The notes under the pieces are model-generated. The model was not told the origin of the DNA, did not search any database, and worked only from the letters and a program-made list of their open reading frames with translations. Shown piece by piece: positions 45,061 through 54,676 of a stretch of 64,000 nt of DNA (position 1 is its first letter; each line of letters opens with the position of its first letter). The stretch spans positions 20,085,198-20,149,197 of the forward strand of contig NC_056003.1 in assembly GCF_018446385.1 (NCBI RefSeq), in the 5' to 3' direction. The position numbers and the translations under genes are program-made. This stretch comes from Zingiber officinale. Lineage: Eukaryota; Streptophyta; Magnoliopsida; Zingiberales; Zingiberaceae.

Positions 45061-46940
45061 GACTTCTAAAGTATCACCGAACGGTAGAGAGACAATCGGC
45101 GAACTTAAAGAGGGTAATCTACCAATCTCCGCATAAAGGTACGGGATATAAAAGAATGCGAACTACCAGTATCAATCAAAATATCGCAGTACATGCATAA
45201 ATAGAAATCGTACCGCGAAAACGGATTCGCTGCGCATCCTCTATGGTAATCGCATGAACACGACCGGTCTCTGGCGGAGGAGGAGGTGGTAACATCGCCC
45301 GCGCAGGCGTAAGCTCGCCATCGAGGCGGACTATGTGCCGATAAGGCGAGAGGATGGTGACGTCTGCAACCGGGGACCGAGTCCGACATCGCCCGAGTCG
45401 GATAATAAGGTCCTGGAGCAAAACTACAGAAGCACTGGAGTACTCTGTCCAAGCATGCCAAATGCTGCTGCTTCCCTGCCGACGCTGTGAGGGTGAATCT
45501 CCGCCTCCTCGTCGAGACACCGATTGACTAGACTGTCCCCTCTGCCTGACCCTCCGGAAGCCGTGTGCTGAGCCTTCACCGACAATCTCGGCTCTGGTGC
45601 CCAGGCAGTTTGTAATGACTGTTCCAGAGTGCAAGTGAAGTGATGTGGTCTCTGGAACCACATCGAAACACTGAGTATCGGTGGACTGTTTCCGATCCTG
45701 CCGAGGAGACCGGAAACGCCCCGAGGAAGATCGACCCGAGGCCTACGAAACCCTGAAGAACTCGACCGATCGTCGCGACTACTCGGTCACATGCGCTGGA
45801 CTGCCGATGTCGACCGTATGCTTTCTTTTCCGTCCGGATATCCGTCGCCGAGCTAACTCTATCATCAAAGCTCGATTCAATGCATCGAGTAAGATGTAAT
45901 CCCTAATCCAGAAGTCGTACATGCAGATAACCATCCAATCCTGTATAAACTGCATCATGCGAGTTCTGTCCTCCGCAACTAACTCGGACAAAATCGAGCC
46001 AACCGGAGGAATTCAGTATTATACTCGGTCATCGAGCGATTATTCTGCCTCAGACTCATAAAATCCTGTCGGCGAGCCATCTGATAGGACAGTGGAAAGA
46101 AACGGCTCTCAAAAGCCTCTCTGAACCTGGTCCATGTGACGTTGCGCTCACCAATAATAGAACGCTGAGTAACCCACCAGGCATTAGCTTCATCCCATAA
46201 ATGGTAAGCAGCCAGCTCTGCTTTCTCCCACTCGGAGCAAGCCATATAGAAGAAAGTCTGCTCCATAGTCTCTATCCATGACAGAGCCATACTCGGATCG
46301 AGATCTCCTCGGAAAAGAGTGAAACGAGTCTTCATCGACTCAGCCAGTGCTGGAATCCTAGCTCGTGCAGCGACAATATCAGTGAGCTGTGTCGGGACGG
46401 CTGCAGGAACTGGTGGAAACACTGGAGCTGATACTACAGGTGGTACCGCGGAATAAACCGGAGGAGGAACTCCTGGTGCTGCTGTATATACCGGAGCATA
46501 AGCCGTCGGTGGTACTGACTGGGGAACAAAAGTGGTGGCAGCTGGAGGTACGGTAGGTAATGGTACCGGATATGGTGCAGCTGCTGCTACTGTAGGCACT
46601 GGGGCACAGGTGCCACTGGTATAGGATACACTGTAGATCCAAGTGGTGGTGGCACTGAATACGCCGTAGGCTGCGCTGGAGCAGATGTCGGGTACACCAA
46701 TGGTACCCCTGATGGTATGGTAAACAGGGTAGGCGTGGATACCGTCGATGTGGCCAAAGTAGGTATCTCTACAGGAGCTATCGGGATTTGAGAGCCCGAC
46801 GCTCCCGCCGCATCCTGAGTCTGTCCCTGACTGACAGGCTCACTAACAGTGGGTATCTCCGGCATATCCAGAGATCCCGTGGTCCAAGCACGTGATCGAC
46901 CAGCACCACGTCTCGCAGCAATACGAGTAGATCGTCTCAT
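45061..46940 (-). pseudogene. gag and protease of element J
   Basis: Gag starts at ATG 46940 (MRRSTRIAARRGAGRSRAW). It has a Pro/Val/Ala-rich region and a frame change near 46590, then a 206-codon frame with MKTRFTLFRGDLDPSMALSW, MEQTFFYMACSEWEKAELAA, HLWDEANAWWVTQ and SRFFPLSYQMARRQDFMSLR, the retrotransposon gag domain. A further frame change near 45985 leads to RRRISGRKRK. No CCHC knuckle could be recognised in the broken stretch 45780-45460. The protease motif ILIDTGSSHSFISRTF lies at about 45180-45135. Confidence 0.88.
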
Positions 46941-47239
46941 ATCTGTTAAATTAAATTACAGATATCAATACCAATATAACAAACATAAAATAACAACATA
47001 CCTATTTGCTGTCTGGAAATGTTCCGTCGCTGTCCAGTCCCCAATTTGACCTCAAAATTCCGAACGTACATATCGCCGGAAATCCAAATAAATCCGAAAC
47101 GGAAATCCGAAACATAACCATATCGAAAATCCGATAACGCCCAGTTTGACTCGCAAACCTGGCTAACCCAAATATCCAGAATACCAACAACATGTATCCG
47201 ATAAATCTCCAGAACACCCAAAAGAAGGTATCATAACCC

Positions 47240-47326
47240 GCTCTGATACCAAATAAATTGGTATCAGATAAATCCTGAAAATCCAAAATACGAAACAAAA
47301 GATCGTAAAACTATGCTCTGATACCA
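47240..47326 (-). promoter_or_regulatory. Primer binding sites of element J (two copies)
   Basis: GCTCTGATACCA, the complement of TGGTATCAGAGC, occurs at 47315-47326 (six bases inside the LTR edge) and again at 47240-47251. The inner copy pairs with TGGTATCAG at 47259-47267 as a hairpin. This parallels the three-copy arrangement in B. Confidence 0.85.
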
Positions 47327-47332
47327 CTAAAT

Positions 47333-50092
47333 TGTCACGCCCCAGAGGAGTCCCTGTCCGAGAAAATTTCGGCAGCATCTCCCCTGTACGGTGGACAATC
47401 TGAAACTTTTTTACATCTCACAAATACCTCAGCCACAGGCGGCTGGAATAATAACAATAAAATAAAACATCACCACGCAGTTAAGATAATTTAACAGTAA
47501 AATAATACTCTGACTCGAAATCCACCCTACTCCACTACACTCGTAAAGCTCAAATCCGACGAACTCACCTCTTCTGCCATCCAGGCAGACATGTAGTAGA
47601 ATAAAATCCAAATCCAAATTCATCGCAATAATAAAATCCATACAATATCCATAAACAGAATAATCCAAAACATATCATGTTCAAAACAGTCTAGAACAGA
47701 AAAGAAACCAAAGAAAACCAAACATATACTCGAGGTTTGCAGGGACCAGCACTACGTGCAGTGAGGACTAGCGACTGGAACTCCCTCCTGACAGCATCAA
47801 CCTGAAAATATCAACAATGGAGGCGGGGTGAGTCCAACACTCAGCAGGTACAGTTGATATGCAAAGTAAAGAAATAACACCTAGCACTAATCATGCGTAC
47901 AGTCTCCTGATAAAGATAAAGGTAACTACAAACCGAAGAAGACAGGAGAGAATTTGTACTAACCAGGACCCGGTAAAAGGACAAACAGTCCGAAAGGTAT
48001 AGAAGACCTGTATGCATGTCAATCAAGGTATCCAAGCAATGTGCAGCATATAAGTGCAACAAACACAAACACAAACAATAAATGCATCATGCATATGATG
48101 CCAATGTCATGGTCACCCCTGACGCCAGTCAGCCAACTCACAACAACAGTGGGACCGAGTGGGTAGGGCTGTGACAACCGTGCACTCTGCAACACTACTC
48201 CTGATGAGTGATCGAGTGGACGGAATCTCGTCGGAGTACATACGTACTCCTACCCCAAATCATAAATGGGGGAGCGCAATGCTCTCATCTCCCGGTACGC
48301 TATGACGGAGAGGAATCTCTAACGTGCTACACGCTGCGTCACACTACCCATGAGCGGATCAACGGAGCACCGGAAGAGTCAAACTGACGTGCTACCACGC
48401 TGTGTCATGCTACCCGTGAGCGTCACAACGGAGCACCGAACAGTGATGAAACTGGCAAAGTGCTCGACAATAAAGGAGCAATCAATCACTCAGCATGCAA
48501 TCATGCGAATGATGCATGTCACTAAACATGGTAATATACTAAACCAAACTCTGGACATATCATAATGTGCACCAAAGCGAATGAATCATATCAAGGTATC
48601 TGATCATATAAGGTATCAAACCTAGGTCCTGACATGGTAAAATATGGTTATATCACTACCCATGAGCATGTGGAATCAGGTACATGTCCATACAAGATGT
48701 AAACAAACAATCAATCAACAGGTAGCATGTATTGGGCAGTGATTAACCGAAACAAGTAAGAAACACAATTAATGCATCTTGTTAATTTAATTACTAAGCA
48801 TATCAAAGACAATAAGTCAAAAGTACCCGCCTCCGATAAAATGGTCCAAATCCTGACTCCGAGATACTCGTCTCGCGTCAAAGTCCTGAAATACCAATAC
48901 ACAGATATTTTATTTAGCTAAAATTCAAATGAATTGCTAAATAAAATTCTCAACACAATTTAGGGCAAAACCCTGAGTCATAATCATCAACCTACCTAAT
49001 TTAACACATATAATTTAGTTACTCAACATATATTAAATAACTAAATCAAACTACTCACTCAATTAGGAAAACCCTAATTATTGATCAACCTTAACTGATA
49101 ATCAATTAACTTATCCGCATCAAGACCTAAATCAATTATACGCGCAACAACGCATTACCTCAATCCACGCTCACCCAAATTCGTATTCTTCGTCGCTAAT
49201 TTGTCGATGGAACACCTGTTTCTGGAACCGTGGTCGTAACTAGAGTGAGCCACTGATCTACACATCAAACACCAAAATTTATAGTCAATACATCGACCTC
49301 TATGAATTAAACCCTAACCTTACCTCCACAGTTCTAAACCAACAGCTTACCCTAATGCCAAAGCTCGGTAGAATCCAGGGCAGCAACTCACGCCAATGTG
49401 AGGCTCGGCTAGGGCAGAAGAAAGGGTCGGTTCGGCACTGGGGCAAAGTGTGCAGCGGCAGTGGCAAGGAGTGGCGTCGGGCTCGCTATAGCACAGCGAC
49501 GGCACTAGGGCTCGGGTGCTGGCACAGAGAGTCGGCCGCTGCTAGGGCTCAGATGCCGAAAGGAGAAGAGGAAGAGAGGTGCGGCGTCGGCACCTAGGGC
49601 ACTCCTCGGAGGAGTCGCCAGCGTCACTGAAGTCGGGGCAGGGGCTAGGGCACCAGCGATTGAGGTCGGCGTCGGCTTCTGTGGTCGGCGCTGGGTGGCT
49701 AGGGCAGGCGGTCGGGCGACGGTGCTAGGGCTGAGAACGCTGTCGTCGTGAGGGGCAGGGAATGAGGAAGAAGAGGAGGAGGAAGAGGAAACTGCCGAGT
49801 GGCCGGCGGTTAGGGCTCGGAGGAGTCGGCTGAGAGGGAAATCGGCGTCGGGGGGGAAAACTCGGGTTCGACGACAAAAGCAAAGGAAAAGAAAATAAAA
49901 AAAAATACAAAGAAAAGGATATATAAATATAATCTTTTCCTCGCTTAAATCGGGTAGCCTAAACAGGCTTTTCCGGACCCCGTTCTTGTTCCCGTTAACT
50001 CGTCCATACGAGCTCCGAAAAATTCCCGAAAAATTTCCAAAAATTCCGAAAAATTTCCTTATTAATATTTGTCATTTTTCCGATATTTTACA
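47333..50092 (-). repeat. 5' LTR of element J
   Basis: The LTR is 2760 bp. It contains the intron-like segment 47443-47568 with a canonical GT donor (AGAAGAG/GTGAG), a GC-rich leader (49350-49860), and a TATA-like region near 49920-49950 (minus strand). Confidence 0.93.
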
Positions 50093-50236
50093 TACAGACA
50101 CTTAATACTTGATCCCTCTTTTATGTTACTCTTAATGCTCTATCATATTTCTACATGGTAAAGTATGATTTGTCTTTTATTCATCAACTCATCTTCCAAG
50201 TAGAAATTATAGTAGTATCTTGTTCTTAATTTGCAG

Positions 50237-51078
50237 GGGTGCTCTTGGGGAGGCTATACATTTATTATCAACCTTATTCCAATGCATGTCCTTTTGTGCA
50301 TTGTAAATGGATGTTACTCAACACGTTTGTACATTGCCTATGCTCCTTTTATAAGTGTTTGCAGTTGCATATACTGTTTGCTTTAAGTCATCATCTAGTT
50401 CTAATACATCAAATGTTTTTTTTAATAAAGAGGTGTCACTTTTGTCATATAAAATTACTGTGCCTTTGCAGGTGGTTTGGAAGACTGTTAGCTTCCTTGA
50501 TGCCTATAGTCGGTTTCAATGCAGTGATGGCATCTGGGAATTTTGCTTCATTTTTGGTTTGTCATTCAATATCAAATCACATGACATGCTATCTTTCTAT
50601 GATTTCTAGGAGTTCTATGACTTGAGGACCAAAACTTTATTGGTACTTGCTTCGTTTTGCATGATACATAACATGACTGATGTTAAGTTCCCTTAAGAAA
50701 TTGCTACTATTTAGTATAAATAATTACAGTCTACATTCTAATAGTATCATGTTTACATAACATAATCTATAATCTGATTAAGGTAAATACCCATAGGTAA
50801 GGGGAAAAGGCACACATCAATTTAAACCATGGATATTTTTATATATTTTAAATTCTAGTACCTTCAAGATTGGATTTCATTAGTTTTCTGTCTAATATGG
50901 TAGAAGAATTTAAAGTATGTCTGTATTTCTTACCAACGCTGAACCTATTGCTAATGGGTAGAATCCAATATGCTTTTATAATGACTTGCCCTCTAATTTG
51001 TAGGTTTTCATAATCATTCACGTGGTTGCTCTAGTTCATTATATCAAAGGAATATTATCTTGTAAGATGTTTAAATTG
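50237..51078 (+). pseudogene. STT3: Captured STT3 gene fragment, further exons
   Basis: Three exon-like blocks follow in gene order. 50237-about 50356 has [20 protein letters not shown] then [11 protein letters not shown]. 50472-about 50556 has LLASLMPIVGFNAVMASGNF then ASFLV. 51004-51078 has FIIIHVVALVHYIKGILS. Acceptors TTGCAG, TTTGCAG and TTTGTAG precede them. The wording [19 protein letters not shown] resembles plant STT3B more than STT3A. With 38902-38997 this is a central slice of the multi-spanning membrane enzyme. Both ends are missing, so it is not a functional gene. Confidence 0.9.
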
Positions 51079-51329
51079 GTCAGATAAGGAACGAGAGAGA
51101 TGCGAGAAGGAATTGACTTTGTTTCAAGATCGTCTTGCTAATGTAGAGAAGACATTTTATTCATTGTGAAAAAAGTTCATTTATGGTTTGATAGTATTAA
51201 TTATTAGATGTATATAGTTATTTTTGTAAATCTTAAATGGTTGTGAAAAGTAATTAAATTGTTGTAAATCCTAAATTTAGATGTGTACAGTTAATTTTAT
51301 GTATAGGTAATGTGACAATTGTTTTTTAA

Positions 51330-51562
51330 CTGTTATGAAAAGTAATTAAAGATAATAGTTTTAAATTTTTGTCAAACCATCATCTAACATTAAGGTCCTC
51401 AAGAAAGACAATGGTGTTAAATTGTTGTCAAAAGCATCTAAAGATAATGGTTTAAAACCATTGTTGTTTAGCGCACTTTTAACAACAATGTCAATTATAA
51501 TAGTTTTATAGGGCAAAGATAATGAATAAAATTCATTGTCTATGAGGATTTTTGTTGCAGTG
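51330..51562. repeat. CACTA2 right subterminal repeats
   Basis: Blocks AAAGATAATGGTTTAAAACC, GACAATGGTGTTAAATTG and AACAACAATGTCAATTATAA alternate in orientation and end in ATTTTTGTTGCAGTG. Confidence 0.78.
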
Positions 51563-51565
51563 CTA

Positions 51566-52020
51566 GGTAGTGAAGACCTATTTGGGAACTAGACAATTGA
51601 AGTCCTAGCAGGGTTAGGCAGTGAAGACCTAGTGAGTGAAGTTAGGTAGTGGAAGTCCTAGTGAGGCTAGATAGTGAAGACTTAGTGAGTGAAGCTATGT
51701 AGTAAAAGTCCTAGTGGGGTTAGGCAGCGAAGACTTAGTGAGTGAAGCTAGACAGTGGAAGTCCTAGTGGAGATAGACAATGAAGACATAGTTGAGAACT
51801 AGACAATAGAAGTTCTAGCAGGGCTAGACTGTGAAGACCTAATGAGTAAAACTAGGCAATGGAAGTCCTAGCGAGGATAGGCAGTGAAGACTTAGTGAAT
51901 GAAGCTAGCCAGTGTAAGTTCTAGTGGGGCTAGATAGTGAAGACCTAGTTGGAAACTAGGTAATAGAAGTTCTAGCGGGGCTAGGCAGTGAAGATCTAGT
52001 TAGATACTAGCCAGTGGAAG
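51566..52020 (+). repeat. Minisatellite in the U3 of LTR F
   Basis: About ten units of roughly 40-45 bp combine GGAAGTCCTAGCGGGGCTAG with GCAGTGAAGACCTAGTGAG. The left edge is 31680-31847, so CACTA2 inserted inside the array. LTR E has shorter relatives at 54290-54430. Confidence 0.85.
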
Positions 52021-52379
52021 TCCTAGCAGGGCTAAGCAAGGGAAAAATCTAGGTGGGTCAAAGGTTGATTGAACACTTGGTGATCGGAAGTCCAACAAAA
52101 GTTGGCACTAGATGAAAAGTCCAAGTGGGTCAAAGGTTGACTAGACACTTGGTGAGAAGAAGTCTTGACAGGTCAAGGTTGGCCGGATGCTAGGCAACAG
52201 GAAGTCCCAACAAGTCACGGATAACGGGATGTTGGACAATGGAAGTCTTGGTAGGTTGAGATCAATCGGATACCGAACAAAATGTGATTTCAACCTCGAA
52301 AGGCTAAATTAGGGTTAGTAATCAATTGCCAAGAAGTAGAATCGATTAACAAACCGTAAACCCAAATCTTAGGGTTTTA

Positions 52380-52896
52380 GTACTTGAATCGATTGACATA
52401 ATCGATTTAGCAATGCTAATCGATCAGGGTAATCGATTGGAAATAAATGTGATTCAAACAGAAGGTGCTGAATCGATTAGGCAGATTGCCTAATCGATTG
52501 GCAACTGTTCTAATCTATCAGGTTGATTGCCTAATCGATTGGGAGAAGTTTTTGTGAAGCATAGAAAGGTGTTGAATCGATTAGGCTAATTAATCCAGCA
52601 TGGCCCAATCGATTAGGGCAATCAATTGGGAGCTTTTTGAGACAACACGGTAGTTGTTAAAATCGATTAAGGTCAAACTAATCCATTAGGGTAATCGATT
52701 GAGAGCCTTTTGTGATAGCACAGAAAGCCTTGAAATTGATTAGGGCAATTGATTAAAGACTTCTTAATTGATTAATATGACTCACTAATCGATTAGCCAA
52801 AAAAAAGTTGTGAATGGTTGAGTTGATGTGACAATCGATTAGGGTAAACCTAATTGATTAGCAGGAGAAAAATAGTTCAAACAACGTCTATATAAA
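52380..52896 (+). promoter_or_regulatory. AATCGATT palindrome array and TATA box in LTR F
   Basis: AATCGATT, often as CTAATCGATTGG or AATCGATTAGG, is repeated more than ten times with variants. It is followed by TATATAAA at 52889-52896. Confidence 0.85.
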
Positions 52897-53254
52897 GGGG
52901 AGTCTATCTAGGGTTTTTGCCGTCGATTCTTGCGGTTCTGGCAACAAGTGTTACTATACTTTCCAAGCATCGAAAGGCTAACCAAAGTAAGAAAAGAACA
53001 AGTAAAGTAATGTTCATTGTTGTAAAGTCATTTTCGATTTCATTTGTAATCTTGTTTATGTTTCTTGTTGTATTTTAGTGCTTGAGCTTGTATGAGGATT
53101 CTCCACCTCTAGAAAGATTCCAAGGAGGGATTTCATAGTGGAAGAGATCATGAGAGTCAGACCCTTGGATTAATCACCTCAAGGAAGTGGAGACTAAGTA
53201 AAAATGAAGGTGTTAGCATTGTTTCAAGTTTTTCGTTGCAAATCAAGTTCAAAG

Positions 53255-54676
53255 TGTTAGGTCATTTCGAAGCTAGGGGGGTGAATAGCTCGTCGTGCTC
53301 ATTCACTTGCTTCAAAGATGATGATGTGTAGTGGAATAAACTCGGATCTAAGCTCTCCAATGCTAACAAGTATATTTACTTGGTATCCACCTCAAGAAGA
53401 GGTGATTAATCCAAGGATCTACACACACGAACACTCTCCACTAAGAAAGAAACTCCTTCTCGGATACAACCGGAGGTGGAGAAACCTCGTACAAGACTCT
53501 GGCAACAAGATACAAGACACGCAAGAAGAAAATACACAAGAATACAAATAAAACCTTCTTGTTGCTTGATCTTGTTGATGTAGATTGCCTCTTGAACTCT
53601 GGAAATGCAGCAACACTTGTCACCAAGAGCCTCCAAGAATTGGCATGAAGAGATGTGGGCTCGGTAAAGAATATTAGGAGAAGTGTCCAGAGAAGAAAGC
53701 TCACCAACGACTTTATACTCTATGCTCCTAAGACTTCCAATCGATTGGGCCTGCTCCCAATCGATTGTCACGTCAGATATACGCAATCCTAGCCATCCAA
53801 AGCTAGCTACCTGCGCAACAATCATATTCTAATCGATTGACTGATCAATTGGGGAAGCTTGAATCGATGGACTGATCGATTTAGAGCGCCTCTGTGCTCT
53901 TTGCTAGAAATTCTCGGAATCAATTGACCGATTGATTCAGGCTTCCTCACAACCTCACGAAAAATCCAACCTCAATCGATCTGTTGATCAATTGGGAACT
54001 TCTCTGTGCTCGCGAGAATGTCTCCCAATCGATTGGTCGATTGATTGGGCCCTTTTTCTCGTAGCACTATCGATCGACTAATCGATTGGGCTCTAGTTCA
54101 ATTGATCTCCTGATCAACTTGACCAACCCCAACTTGTCAAACTCAAGTCTAAGGTTCTCAAACCTAACATCCGGTTAACCTTGACCTGTTGGGACTTCGT
54201 CATCAAGTGTCTAGTCAATCCTTTAGCCCACTTGGACTTTTTTCTTCATGTCAAGCCTCCATTCCTCTTGGATCCACCTGGATTTCCACATGCCTGACTT
54301 CACTCACCAGGACTTCCTTACTGCCGAGCTTCACTCACTAGGGCTTTCACCTGGCTTCACTCACTAAGATTTACTATCTACCTAGCTTCACTCACTAGGT
54401 CTTTCACCTGGCTACATTCACCAGGATTTCCCCACCAAGTGTCCGGTCAAGACTGACCCACTTGGATTTTCATCTTCTACCAACCTTCCCGTTGGACTTC
54501 CTAATCAAATACCTTGACCAATCTCCCCAAATGAACGATTGCTCCTGCAATCTCCATACATTGTCAAAACAATCTTCATATATTGTCAAACATTAAAATT
54601 CACACATTATGACTCAAGTTTGAGTCAATTCAAACTTAGTCAACCTAGTTAACCTTGACCTAGGGAAATTACATCA
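53255..54676 (-). mobile_element. 3' LTR of Sirevirus-like element E
   Basis: On the minus strand it starts TGATGTAATTTCCC at 54676, directly after the polypurine tract, and ends CGAAATGACCTAACA at 53255. In order it carries the minisatellite-like phrases, an ATCGAT array, a TATA-like GTATAAAG (53718-53711) and the leader. The left flank CAAAG (53250-53254) is one target copy; the other is off the window. It inserted into the related LTR F. Confidence 0.82.
53738..54105 (-). repeat. ATCGAT palindrome array in LTR E
   Basis: ATCGAT cores occur at least eight times, commonly CCAATCGATTGG or GATCGATT, just upstream (minus strand) of the TATA-like box. Confidence 0.87.

Larger units (their letters stand above)
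39140..50092 (-). mobile_element. Ty3/gypsy element J (chromovirus, Tekay/Del-like), full length
   Basis: LTRs 39140-41883 (3') and 47333-50092 (5') flank a 5.4-kb interior with gag, protease, RT, RNase H and integrase in gypsy order on the minus strand. The ends (plus strand) are TGTCACGCCCC and TATTTTACA. Flanking 5-mers are TGCAG (39135-39139) and TACAG (50093-50097), a target duplication with one mismatch. It sits in an intron of the captured STT3 fragment inside CACTA2. The integrase is intact, gag has few breaks, and RT/RNase H has many small frameshifts. It is related to B by LTR ends and pol. Confidence 0.95.
31848..51562. mobile_element. CACTA transposon 2 (Pack-CACTA with two captured genes)
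   Basis: The ends are CACTACAACAAAAATG (31848) and ATTTTTGTTGCAGTG (51562), imperfect inverted repeats, with 3-bp target duplication CTA (31845-31847 and 51563-51565). Removing nested elements C (32544-38016) and J (39140-50092) leaves only about 3.3 kb. That core contains subterminal AACCGTTGTC-type repeats, an EBS/SHL-like BAH-PHD gene fragment on the plus strand, and an STT3 gene fragment in the same direction with introns. No transposase was found. Its subterminal motif matches CACTA1, so the two may be mobilised by the same transposase. Confidence 0.92.
51566..53254 (+). mobile_element. LTR F, second part
   Basis: It continues the minisatellite interrupted by CACTA2 and then holds AAGTGGGTCAAAGGTTGA phrases, the ATCGAT array (52380-52870), a TATA box (52889-52896) and a leader. 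It is cut at 53254 by the start of LTR E. The real end of LTR F would lie beyond the right side of element E, outside the window. Confidence 0.72.

Noticed and set aside
41995..46940. An endogenous pararetrovirus (Caulimoviridae) as source of the RT/RNase H
   Set aside because: LTRs, target duplication, gypsy-type integrase and chromodomain-like tail are present, and no movement or coat protein motifs are seen.
32297..51078. Functional EBS/SHL-like or STT3 host genes interrupted by long introns with retrotransposons
   Set aside because: A premature stop in the BAH domain, a truncated PHD, missing STT3 ends, and confinement within CACTA2 termini argue for captured fragments.
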